Of a stretch of DNA of 63,769 nt, positions 24,829-33,501 are shown piece by piece. The notes below the pieces were generated by a model that worked only from the letters and a program-made list of their open reading frames with translations, did no database searches and was not told where the DNA came from. Source of the DNA: CAZHOV01 sp964534315 (GTDB lineage: Bacteria; Bacteroidota; Bacteroidia; Chitinophagales; Saprospiraceae). How positions within the stretch are numbered: the first letter of the stretch is position 1; every line of letters begins with the position of its first letter. A program made the translations under genes and the position numbers. The stretch is taken from NCBI GenBank assembly GCA_964534315.1, contig CAZHOV010000010.1:1-63769 (forward strand), read 5' to 3'.

Positions 24829-27543
24829 ATGATCAAAAGAACGATTCTCTACTTTATATTCTTAGCTTTTTGTTTAACCTCTTCTTTCGGACAAGACAGC
24901 CTGAGGGTTGATTCTCTTCGTAACGTTTGGAAAGACCAAGCCCGCGAAGATAGTGTTAGACTAAAAGCGCTGAGTGAATTGAACCAGATTTATTATGTTC
25001 CTAAAAATCTGGATTCTGCTATTATTATTGCTCAGACGATCATTGACCTGGCCAAAGCAAAAAAATTACCCAAATTTTTAGGAGAGGCTTATGGTAAAAT
25101 GGGTATTGCCAAACACTATTCGGGGCAGCCAGAAGCAGCGCTTCCGGATTTTGACCTATCGAAGAAATACTTCCTTAACGAGGGTAATATAAAAGGAGCT
25201 GCGGGCACTTTAATCAATAAGGGAAACGCGTTAAGCTTGCTTGGAAGAAAGGACGATGCCATTGCTGCTTACAAAGAAGGAATAGCTCTATGTGACTCTA
25301 TCGGCGAATTGGAATATAAGACCAACGGTACGATCAACCTCGGCGTTATCTATCTCAAACAGGGAAAGGATAAAGAAGCCCTGATATATTTTAATGAAGC
25401 CTTAGAGTTACTAAAGAATCTGGATAATAAAACTGCAGAAGCCGGAATATTGGTAAATATTGGAATTACCCAACGCAACCAGGGAAATTATGATGAGGCA
25501 ATTGCATCGTTTACCAAAAGTATGCATATCGCAGAAGCCAATAATTTGCCGGAAATATTAATTTTCGATTATTCTAAACTGGGAGTTATTGCCACCATGC
25601 TCGATGAACCGGAGCAAGCATTAGACTATGTCGAAAAAGGTATTGCTCAATCAGAGGCTATGAGCGCCAATCGGTTAATGCCAGAACTATTAAATACCAA
25701 GGGAGTAGCCCTGGGCATGTTGGGCAGGAAAGAAGAATCGCTGGTTGCTTATCAAAAAAGTGCTGAAATCGCCGAAAAGACCGGCGAGGCTGCCCAATAT
25801 GGCAAATCCATGGGAAATATTGGCGCCTACTACAACAAAAATGGAGACCACCAAAAGGCGATCGGAATCTTTGAAAAAGCCCTGGAAGTAGCTAAGAAAA
25901 TTGAAGATATTGACCAGCAAATTGTCCATTATGCCAACCTTGGGAATGCTTATCATAGTCTTGGAAAGTTCAATCGAGCACTGGAATTTAAATTAAAAGC
26001 TTTTGAATTAACCAAACCCCTGGATATCCTGACCAATGATATGGAAATTTCCAAAAGCCTTCATGAAACCTATGCAGCCCTTGGCCAGTCAGACAAGGCT
26101 TTAGAGATGCTGGAACTCCATCTCGCTTGTCGAGACAGTGTCAACAGAGAAGAAAACAAGAAAGCCTTGTATGTGCAAGAGTATAAGTACGAATCGGAAA
26201 AAGAAGCTGCCCTGGCGGAGCAACGGTTCAATAATGAATTAAAAATAGAAGCCCAAAAACAAAAGACGCAGCAGGTGATTATTGCTGCGGTAGCCATAGG
26301 ACTTCTCCTTGCCATTGCTTTATCTATTCTACTTTTTAATCGGTTAAAACTCACCCGCCAACAAAAGGAAGCGATTGCCTTGGCTAAGGAGAAAGCAGAA
26401 GAATCTGAGCGATTCAAACAACAGTTTCTCGCCAATATGAGCCATGAGATCCGAACGCCTATGCATGCTGTTTCGGGCATGGTGAAAATATTAAGGCGTT
26501 CGGAACACTTGCCCGAACAAGAGCCTTATTTACAGGCCATGCAGACCAGCTCCGATAACCTCCTGGTTATCTTGAATGACGTTTTGGATATGTCAAAAAT
26601 AGAAGCAGGAAAAATAGAGATAGAACATGTTCCGATGGCTGTTACGGAAGTGGTTGATAATGTGGTAAGCCTTCTAAAATATAAGGCTGAAGATAAAGGC
26701 CTGCGCTTAACGAGTGAAATTGAAGCAGATGTTCCCCCGCTAGTGATGGGCGACCCGGCACGAATTAGCCAGATCCTCACCAATTTAATGGGTAATGCCA
26801 TCAAATTTACGGAAAAAGGAAGCGTCGAGATAACGCTTTCAAAAATCGGTGATCAGTTGCGATTTGCGATAAAAGATACCGGAATTGGAATTCCAAAAGA
26901 TAAGCTAACGACTATTTTCAGTTCGTTTGAGCAAGTAAAAAACAGTCAACACTCAACTATAGGGGGGACCGGATTGGGATTGAGCATTTCCCGACAACTA
27001 GTCGAACTTATGGGTGGAAAGATCTGGGCAGAAAGTGAAGCAGGGAAAGGTAGTGTTTTCTTTGTGGAAATCCCATTGATAGTAGCGGATACAGAGGCAG
27101 CAGGTAAAGGCTTAATGACGAGAGACGACATTAAACAAATGGCTACTACTTTACAAGGTATCAAAATCTTACTAGCTGAAGACAATGACTTCAATCAGAT
27201 GATTGCCCAAGACGACTTAGCTTATTTTATAAAGGATGTGAGTGTAGAAATTTGTGAAAATGGGAAATTAGCGTTGGAGCAATATGAAACAAATGGTTAT
27301 GACTTAATTCTAATGGATGTGCAAATGCCAGAGATGGATGGCTTTGAAGCGACCCGTGCGATCAGGAAGTTAGAACGTGAAATGGGCAAAAAGCATATCC
27401 CCATCATTGCGATGACTGCCAGTTTATTGAGTTCGGAAATAGACGCTTGTTACGAAGCCGGTATGGATAGTTATATTCCCAAGCCATATAAGGCAGATGA
27501 ATTGATTGGAACGATTTATCGGGAATATCGGAAAAGGAAATAA
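24829..27543 (+). CDS. TPR-containing hybrid sensor histidine kinase
   Basis: 904 residues. A signal peptide (MIKRTILYFIFLAFCLTSSFG) precedes a periplasmic TPR array (~60-440, many A-x-x-x-G-x-A repeats such as GNAYHSLGKFNRALEF), one membrane helix (~IIAAVAIGLLLAIALSILLF), a coiled coil, HisKA with NMSHEIRTPMH (H539), HATPase with NLMGNAIKF, DTGIGIP and GTGLGLSISRQ, and a C-terminal receiver domain (LAEDNDFNQ; D830 in LILMDVQMPEMDGFEA; K in PKPYKADE). It senses an unknown signal through the TPR domain and phosphorylates its own receiver, probably passing phosphate to the Hpt protein just upstream. A DNA-binding output is not encoded nearby. Confidence 0.9.
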   Translation: MIKRTILYFIFLAFCLTSSFGQDSLRVDSLRNVWKDQAREDSVRLKALSELNQIYYVPKNLDSAIIIAQTIIDLAKAKKLPKFLGEAYGKMGIAKHYSGQPEAALPDFDLSKKYFLNEGNIKGAAGTLINKGNALSLLGRKDDAIAAYKEGIALCDSIGELEYKTNGTINLGVIYLKQGKDKEALIYFNEALELLKNLDNKTAEAGILVNIGITQRNQGNYDEAIASFTKSMHIAEANNLPEILIFDYSKLGVIATMLDEPEQALDYVEKGIAQSEAMSANRLMPELLNTKGVALGMLGRKEESLVAYQKSAEIAEKTGEAAQYGKSMGNIGAYYNKNGDHQKAIGIFEKALEVAKKIEDIDQQIVHYANLGNAYHSLGKFNRALEFKLKAFELTKPLDILTNDMEISKSLHETYAALGQSDKALEMLELHLACRDSVNREENKKALYVQEYKYESEKEAALAEQRFNNELKIEAQKQKTQQVIIAAVAIGLLLAIALSILLFNRLKLTRQQKEAIALAKEKAEESERFKQQFLANMSHEIRTPMHAVSGMVKILRRSEHLPEQEPYLQAMQTSSDNLLVILNDVLDMSKIEAGKIEIEHVPMAVTEVVDNVVSLLKYKAEDKGLRLTSEIEADVPPLVMGDPARISQILTNLMGNAIKFTEKGSVEITLSKIGDQLRFAIKDTGIGIPKDKLTTIFSSFEQVKNSQHSTIGGTGLGLSISRQLVELMGGKIWAESEAGKGSVFFVEIPLIVADTEAAGKGLMTRDDIKQMATTLQGIKILLAEDNDFNQMIAQDDLAYFIKDVSVEICENGKLALEQYETNGYDLILMDVQMPEMDGFEATRAIRKLEREMGKKHIPIIAMTASLLSSEIDACYEAGMDSYIPKPYKADELIGTIYREYRKRK

Positions 27544-27547
27544 TTAG

Positions 27548-27940
27548 CATGAGTCATCCGTCCCGCATTAACTTAAATGCGGGATCGAGATGCCTCATGG
27601 GCCATTTTTAGCTAAGAATCAACGGGCTTATAGTTAATGACTTCTCTTTTTAGGAAAATATCCGCATTCACTATTATGGTAAAGGCAAACCCTTTTGAGA
27701 AACTAAAAGGCTGCGTCCTTTACCATAAGCCTATTATCAAGCTTAAAAGCTACAGCCCTTTTCAGGTATTTTTAAAGGGAATGCTGTGAATTTTTTTTGA
27801 AATTCACAGCATTCCCTTTAAAAAATAGATCAAAAGGTGTCGTTTTTTGATTCAAAAAAGAGCTTAACCTTTTGAAAATTAAGCAAAAAAGGAAAAAAAC
27901 ATGAATTATACCGGATTTTAAAAATTCGGGATGACTCATG
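27548..27940. repeat. Multi-hairpin element C, right copy (393 bp)
   Basis: Inverted copy of 7849-8242 with the same ends (CATGAGTCAT ... ATGACTCATG) and the same series of stems. It starts 4 bp after the kinase stop and ends 8 bp before the stop of the convergent M1 peptidase gene, filling the entire convergent intergenic space. Stem mismatches differ between copies, but pairing is largely kept. Confidence 0.85.
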
Positions 27941-27948
27941 TTTACTGT

Positions 27949-30426
27949 TTACTTCACAACAACAATCTGCTCTGCATAGATCAGGTAATCCAACTCGTCA
28001 AATACTTGCAGGTGATAGGTGCCGGTATTGAGGGTTGAGAGATCGATCCGGTCCTGGAAAAAGGTTGTCGGTGATACCACTTGCCGTTCAATTTTGTTAC
28101 GGCCCAATTGGTCTGAAATCCTCACCTTATAACCTTTGGCATCGAAGTTATTCATTTCCAGCATAATAAAGTCAGTGCTCGGGTTCGGAAAAACCGATGC
28201 TGAAGGCTCGTCCGGAGCTTCTTGCCTGTCTATATCGAGGGTGATACTGGTACCGTTGGCGAATGCATAGTCTCCGGGCAGGATAGGTTCGGCATTGAGG
28301 AAGCCCAGTCCGTTGTTTGCGCCTAAAAGTGTTTTGGTATAATGCGGGTATTCTTCCCAATCCGCGTCAGGAGTAGGGCGCCACAATAGCAAAATACTAT
28401 CTTCCGTCATCGCAGCAAGATCATAGTCGAAATCATTGGGAGAACTGCCGTTGTACTGGAACCGGAAATTCCCTAAAAATCCTTCCGGGAAATCACCATT
28501 GATCGACCAGTAATGGGTAGAAGATATCCGATACTGGTCAGGGTTTGGCACTTCATCGGGGGCCGTCCAGTGGTGTACAATGTTGAACATAGCCGAATCG
28601 GGTAATTCTAGTACTTCCAATTTAAACATATCGGTAAGGCCTACATTGAGGTTTCCGGGTTCATAGACCTTGTAATGCTCCTGGAAGCGCCCCATATTTA
28701 ATTTTTGATTGAAATTCATGACCTGAGCGACCGGTTCAAAAGGCAAGGTAAAAGATGCTTGAGAAAATTCATCGGAAGCCATGAAGTCGTAGGTATGGGG
28801 AACCCAGTTTTCATCGAAAAAGGTTATTTCCATGGGTACATTGGTGTGTAGGTGTGGAGCTTCCAGCACTCGTTGCTGTACTTCAAAATCTACTTGGTAG
28901 TCATTTCCTACCGGCATGATATCGATATATTCAAATTCAAAATTGGAATAGCCGGGACTGTAAATCCAATCATCGAAAAAAGAAGTCATATCTATTCCTG
29001 TAGCAGTACTCAGATGATCTCTGAATTGAGCGGCATTGATGGCGTCGTAGGTATAGGTATTCAGCATAGAGGTCATTCCTGATGAAAACAGGGAATCCCC
29101 CAGGTAGCTGCGTAGGTTATGCATCATAGAAGCTCCTTTGTTGTAGGTATGGGTACCATAAGTGTTTTCGTAAGGGAGGCCAGAGAGTGGCAAATAATCG
29201 CCATCGTCGATATGGGCGAAATTCATGACTTCATAAAAATTATCTTTAACCTGGTCTAGAAAAGCCTCCTTTCCAAAGGTGTATTCTGTAAATAAGTGGG
29301 CCCCGTACTCGGCATTTCCTTCTTTGATCCACATATCAGCTGGTGAGCTAAGGGTAGTGATATTTCCCCACCAGTGGTGCGCCAATTCGTGGGCCATCAG
29401 GCGGTTTTGACCAAAGGTAGGGTTACCGCCCTGGATGATAAAATCCGGATAGGCGATCAGCGTAGAGTGCTCCATTGCTCCTACGGGCGTCATGACAAAG
29501 CCGACTTTTTCCCAGACATAGGGGCCAAACCAGAATTCAAAAGCGTCGATGGCATCGCCGAGGTATTCGAAGGCCCCTTTTAGTTCAGTCGTATCTCCTA
29601 ACTTTCCGACGAGTTCTATGGGTACTTCTCCATAGACTCCTTCATGGGTTTGGTGGACGACGCCATAATTAGCTGCAGCTACTCCCACCAGGTAGGTAGG
29701 TAGTGGTTGGACCATGCTGTAGCTTCTGAGGAAAGTGTCAGAGGCCACTTCTTCTTCTCCCAGGAAGGTACCAATGGCATAGCCTCTGCGGGGGCCTGCT
29801 GAGGTAATATTGATGTCATAAGTAGATCGTTCTACGAAATTATCGAAGCAGGGAAACCAGCCGCGGCCATAGTTATAAGGATTGGCCCCCAGGCCGATAC
29901 CCAGATTGTAAACGATGCCATCGTCAAAGTCCATACCTCCGAAACCTGATTGCGCAACAACCGGTTGTCCTTGATAGCTAATAGTTATGGTTGAGGTATC
30001 TCCAATGTTGAGGGTATTGAGGTCAACGGTTACGAAATTACCATCGTAAGTGAAAGGAAGTTGATTGCCATTGCTGCCTACTGAATCTACATCAAGTTCT
30101 AACAAATCGAGAACAATTTCTTCAATACCATCCACTTTTGGGGTAAAGGTAATTTGGCAATTCCCTTTGATCGTTTGTCCTGAAAAGTTGGTTACATCAA
30201 GGTCAATTGCATAGTGAAGAATATCAATACTATCACTGTGGCTATTGGTTTGAAGCATGCGTTGTTCTTCTTCCGCCGAGAGGGGTTGTTGAATCACTTT
30301 ATTTTTGGTATATCTACAGCCGTGCAGCTCAAAGTCGATATAGCGCGGCTGGGCAACCATTTTCTGTGGGAGCAGAAAGCCTGAAATACAAAGAATTAAG
30401 ATGAAGTAGTAGATTTTCGAAGCCAT
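27949..30426 (-). CDS. M1 family zinc aminopeptidase with T9SS sorting domain
   Basis: 825 residues with a signal peptide (YYFILILCISGFLLPQKMVAQ). An N-terminal beta domain (~35-250) is followed by a thermolysin-like catalytic domain with the exopeptidase motif GAMEHSTL and the zinc site HELAHHWWGN (H346, E347, H350) plus E369 in IKEGNAEYG. A C-terminal type IX sorting domain (VFPNPSTDFIMLEMNN ... LNTGTYHLQVFDE) occupies ~745-825. It should be a surface or released metalloaminopeptidase trimming peptides outside the cell. Monocistronic, facing the hybrid kinase gene convergently across hairpin element C. Confidence 0.92.
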   Translation of the reverse strand: MASKIYYFILILCISGFLLPQKMVAQPRYIDFELHGCRYTKNKVIQQPLSAEEEQRMLQTNSHSDSIDILHYAIDLDVTNFSGQTIKGNCQITFTPKVDGIEEIVLDLLELDVDSVGSNGNQLPFTYDGNFVTVDLNTLNIGDTSTITISYQGQPVVAQSGFGGMDFDDGIVYNLGIGLGANPYNYGRGWFPCFDNFVERSTYDINITSAGPRRGYAIGTFLGEEEVASDTFLRSYSMVQPLPTYLVGVAAANYGVVHQTHEGVYGEVPIELVGKLGDTTELKGAFEYLGDAIDAFEFWFGPYVWEKVGFVMTPVGAMEHSTLIAYPDFIIQGGNPTFGQNRLMAHELAHHWWGNITTLSSPADMWIKEGNAEYGAHLFTEYTFGKEAFLDQVKDNFYEVMNFAHIDDGDYLPLSGLPYENTYGTHTYNKGASMMHNLRSYLGDSLFSSGMTSMLNTYTYDAINAAQFRDHLSTATGIDMTSFFDDWIYSPGYSNFEFEYIDIMPVGNDYQVDFEVQQRVLEAPHLHTNVPMEITFFDENWVPHTYDFMASDEFSQASFTLPFEPVAQVMNFNQKLNMGRFQEHYKVYEPGNLNVGLTDMFKLEVLELPDSAMFNIVHHWTAPDEVPNPDQYRISSTHYWSINGDFPEGFLGNFRFQYNGSSPNDFDYDLAAMTEDSILLLWRPTPDADWEEYPHYTKTLLGANNGLGFLNAEPILPGDYAFANGTSITLDIDRQEAPDEPSASVFPNPSTDFIMLEMNNFDAKGYKVRISDQLGRNKIERQVVSPTTFFQDRIDLSTLNTGTYHLQVFDELDYLIYAEQIVVVK

Positions 30427-30669
30427 AAAAGCATTATTTCAGATTAGAGAAAATGAAAAGTAGAATTTAATTAATGATGAAAATTAAATAAATATAGAAG
30501 GTTTTTCAAATAAAGATCTTTTCTAAATTAGTCTAAAATGTACATTTTTATTGATTTACAAAGGCGGGTATACAAATTAAACAGATGTTTTTTCTAAAGT
30601 TTCATTCCCAAAAAAAGAATAAATTCCCTTTCTTTGCAGAAATTTATCTAACGAAAACCATAAAAGACA

Positions 30670-30792
30670 ATGGGTGATCAAATTCCAAATGCAGGCCGTA
30701 AAGGATGGTGTCTTGGCTATTTCATTATTTTCTTTTTGCTTTTCATTATTCTATGGGCCTACATCTACTACCATTCTCAAAACGGGATATAA
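30670..30792 (+). CDS. Small single-span membrane protein (40 aa)
   Basis: MGDQIPNAGRKGWCLGYFII and the following hydrophobic residues give a short polar N-terminus, one membrane helix and a short tail (HSQNGI). It is too small for routine gene calls. TTTCTTTGC about 35 bp upstream is near the TAnnTTTG promoter pattern. It is convergent with mreD (stop 28 bp away). I recognise no family; the coding claim rests on the clean hydrophobic pattern. Confidence 0.45.
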   Translation: MGDQIPNAGRKGWCLGYFIIFFLLFIILWAYIYYHSQNGI

Positions 30793-30819
30793 TAGATTGG
30801 CCCGGCTCTTCTTTCTGGA

Positions 30820-31341
30820 TCAGTCCTTTGGATTAAAGATATATTGATAGACCAAAACGAAGAACATCGAAAAGACGAAAGAAAGACCGGTGCGCAAAAG
30901 AATAGTGCCAATATAAACGAATGTAAAAGCCTCTACAGAAAAATAGAAAAACAGATGCAACAGCATCAGTATACTCGAGTACCTCAAGAACCAACCGATA
31001 CCAAAACGGTATTTGGTAGGGCTCTGGTTGATATTATACCCACCTCTTGGTTCAAGAAATGTTAAGATATAGGGTCGAAGGAAGGCAGTAAAAACGCAGG
31101 CACTGGCATGGATACCCAATGAATCATAAAAGGCGTCGATCACGATTCCCAAGGCGAAGCCCAGAAAGATAACCAGAACGTTTGCGGTGCGTAGGGGGAG
31201 CAATAAGATAAAAATCGGGTAGATGATAACAAAAACATGCTTAAGTACGGGGGCTTGAAAATAGATTTGCTTGAGTACTAATACCTGAATAGCTACCAGC
31301 CCAATAAAACGAACGATATTTTTGAGGATCAAGCTATTCAT
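30820..31341 (-). CDS. mreD: Rod shape-determining protein MreD
   Basis: 173 residues, highly hydrophobic with five to six membrane spans (VRFIGLVAIQVLVLKQIYF, IYPIFILLLPL, VIFLGFALGIVIDAFYD and others). The GxxxGxxxDAFYDSLGxHASAxVF pattern is typical of Bacteroidota MreD. It bridges MreC to the elongasome in the inner membrane. The start overlaps the mreC stop by 4 bp (ATGA), so translation is coupled. It is third in mreBCD. The usual following genes mrdA and rodA are absent here. Confidence 0.85.
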   Translation of the reverse strand: MNSLILKNIVRFIGLVAIQVLVLKQIYFQAPVLKHVFVIIYPIFILLLPLRTANVLVIFLGFALGIVIDAFYDSLGIHASACVFTAFLRPYILTFLEPRGGYNINQSPTKYRFGIGWFLRYSSILMLLHLFFYFSVEAFTFVYIGTILLRTGLSFVFSMFFVLVYQYIFNPKD

Positions 31342-32165
31342 TTGTTGGCCTCCTCTTCCAGCTTTTCCCTTTCTTCTCTAAAAAGGTTCTTAACGACATA
31401 TCCAAATTGGGCTGCATTGAGATCGTTTATGAGCTTTACTTGTATTGTTAAAAAAGAGCTTCCTTTTTCGATAGTAAAATCATTGATCGTTCCGATCATT
31501 AATCCGGCAGGAAAATGGGTAGAGAACCCGCTAGTGACCACGGTATCTCCCACCTCCACCTCTGCGATTTTGGGAACTTGGGTAAGTTGCATGACCCGAG
31601 GGTCTTGCTCTTGCCAGGTTAGCGTTCCGAAATGACCGGTTTTTTTGAGGGAGGCACTAAGTCGGAATTGCCGGTGCAAAGGAGACATGACGGTTGAAAA
31701 ATGTTGGCTGACATCTTTGACGATACCCAGGATACCCGTTTTACCGATGACTCCCATTCTGGGAGCTACACCATGCATTTTTCCTTTGTTCAGCGTGATA
31801 AAGTTATTGTTGCGGTTGATCGAATTATTAATAACTCTTGCTTCAATGTATTGGTATTGCTGTTCGAGGAAAGCACTTTTTGCGGTGTCAATTTTGACAC
31901 GTTGATCAAATTTGGAATAATCGAGAAGGGCTCTTAATTCTGCGTTCTCGGCCATCAGACTATCTCTAACATCTCCTAATTTCATGAAGCCTATCGTATT
32001 TTTATACTGTTCATAGATATTCCCGGTCACCAGGTTTGCTGAGTGAACATAAATTTCATTTTGTTTTTGGTTAAACCGGACGATCAGAAAAAAGCAAACG
32101 ATTTCCAAAAACAAAAATGAGGCAAACCTCCCGTATTTTAAGAACAGTAGAATCAGGTTACGCAT
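31338..32165 (-). CDS. mreC: Rod shape-determining protein MreC
   Basis: 275 residues from the ATG at 32165; an in-frame ATG at 32267 adds 34 residues ahead of the expected MRNLILLFLKYG start and is disfavoured. A short cytoplasmic N-terminus, one membrane span (FASFLFLEIVCFFLIV), a coiled coil (~55-90) and periplasmic beta domains (ARVINNSINRNNNFITLNKG, GKTGILGIVKDVSQHFSTVMSPLH, VVTSGFSTHFPAGLMIGTI) match MreC. It scaffolds peptidoglycan elongation proteins on MreB. Encoded 193 bp downstream of mreB and coupled to mreD by a 4-bp overlap. Confidence 0.92.
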   Translation of the reverse strand: MRNLILLFLKYGRFASFLFLEIVCFFLIVRFNQKQNEIYVHSANLVTGNIYEQYKNTIGFMKLGDVRDSLMAENAELRALLDYSKFDQRVKIDTAKSAFLEQQYQYIEARVINNSINRNNNFITLNKGKMHGVAPRMGVIGKTGILGIVKDVSQHFSTVMSPLHRQFRLSASLKKTGHFGTLTWQEQDPRVMQLTQVPKIAEVEVGDTVVTSGFSTHFPAGLMIGTINDFTIEKGSSFLTIQVKLINDLNAAQFGYVVKNLFREEREKLEEEANK

Positions 32166-32358
32166 AAGGTTCAAATACTTATGAGATAGAGGCAAAAAAT
32201 AAATAGGTATAAAACCTGTGCGGGCGTTATTTGCTAAGTAATTGATCACCTGCAAATTGTACAACAAAAAAATCTGATCTTCCTAAGATTTTATAGTTAA
32301 ATTATTGCCTTACTATTTTAGCCAAGCTTAACAAAATTTTATTGAGAAACTACCAAAA

Positions 32359-33384
32359 TTAAACACTCTTTCTGTCAATCAGGAAGGAGTATTTCTCGGT
32401 ATTTTTAAGAGCTATTCCGGTACCTTTCACAACGGCGCGCAAGGGGTCGTCAGCGATATGGACATCGAGTTTGGTTTTGGCAGCGATGCGTTTATCTAGG
32501 CCGCGAAGAAGAGCTCCTCCTCCAGTCAAATAGAGCCCGATCTTATAAATATCAGAGGCTAATTCCGGCGGAGTGGTTTCTAGCGCTTTTAGAATGGATT
32601 CTTCTACTTTTGCAATGGATTTGTCCAAAGAATGAGCAATTTCCTGGTAAGAGATGATAATCTGTTTGGGAATGCCCGTCATCAGATCCCGGCCGTTGAC
32701 CGCATAATCCTCCGGCGGATCATCTAATTCTGGTAAAGCTGACCCAACGTTAATCTTGATCTTTTCTGCTGTCCGTTCACCGATTAGGATATTGTGCTGT
32801 CGCTTCATGTAGTTGACAATATCATTCGTAAACTCGTCACCAGCAATGCGGATCGACTGGTCGCAAACAATACCCGAAAGTGCTATAACGGCAATTTCTG
32901 TCGTCCCTCCTCCAATATCGATGATCATATTCCCGACGGGCTCTTCTACATCAAGGCCAATACCTAAGGCGGCAGCCATGGGCTCATGTATCAAATAAGT
33001 TTCCTTAGAGTCGACGTGGTCGGCTGAATCAAAAACGGCACGCTTTTCCACTTCGGTAATGCCCGAAGGAATACAGATCACCATCTTTAAATGGGTAAAA
33101 AACCTTCGGCGATTGCCCGCCATTTTGATCAATCCCTCAATCATGCTCTCCGCCGCCTGAAAATCAGCAATAACCCCATCTTTTAAAGGACGAATGGTTT
33201 TTATATTCTCGTGGGTCTTTTCGTGCATCTGCATGGCTTTATTCCCCACGGCAATGGTTTCTCCTGATTTGCGATCGATGGCAACAATAGATGGCTCGTC
33301 AACAACCACTTTCCCGTCTTGGATGATAAGCGTGTTTGCCGTCCCTAAATCAATAGCTAATTCTTGTCTGAAAAAGTTAAACAA
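32359..33384 (-). CDS. mreB: Rod shape-determining protein MreB
   Basis: 341 residues, standard length. Actin-fold motifs: phosphate 1 LAIDLGTANTLI, connect 1, phosphate 2 IIDIGGGTTEIAVIAL, adenosine motif LTGGGALLRGLDKRI. The hydrophobic N-terminus MFNFFRQ acts as a membrane anchor. It polymerises on the inner membrane to guide cell-wall elongation. It heads mreBCD; a TATCTTTA sequence around 33417-33426 (minus strand) is a near-consensus promoter box. Confidence 0.96.
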   Translation of the reverse strand: MFNFFRQELAIDLGTANTLIIQDGKVVVDEPSIVAIDRKSGETIAVGNKAMQMHEKTHENIKTIRPLKDGVIADFQAAESMIEGLIKMAGNRRRFFTHLKMVICIPSGITEVEKRAVFDSADHVDSKETYLIHEPMAAALGIGLDVEEPVGNMIIDIGGGTTEIAVIALSGIVCDQSIRIAGDEFTNDIVNYMKRQHNILIGERTAEKIKINVGSALPELDDPPEDYAVNGRDLMTGIPKQIIISYQEIAHSLDKSIAKVEESILKALETTPPELASDIYKIGLYLTGGGALLRGLDKRIAAKTKLDVHIADDPLRAVVKGTGIALKNTEKYSFLIDRKSV

Positions 33385-33501
33385 CTCTTTTAAATTTTAA
33401 ACCACTATCAAGCAGTGGTAAAGATATAAATGGTTTTAATATTCCAATACCTTAATCTTATGCAAAAGAACATAAAAATTAATTAAAATTAAAAATAATT
33501 T

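Noticed and set aside
4673..27940. A single 23-kb inverted repeat
   Set aside because: The repeat pairs A, B and C run in the same order on both sides, which a single palindrome cannot give.
32166..32267. 34-residue extension of MreC
   Set aside because: Typical MreC begins just before its single membrane helix; the extension is not MreC-like.
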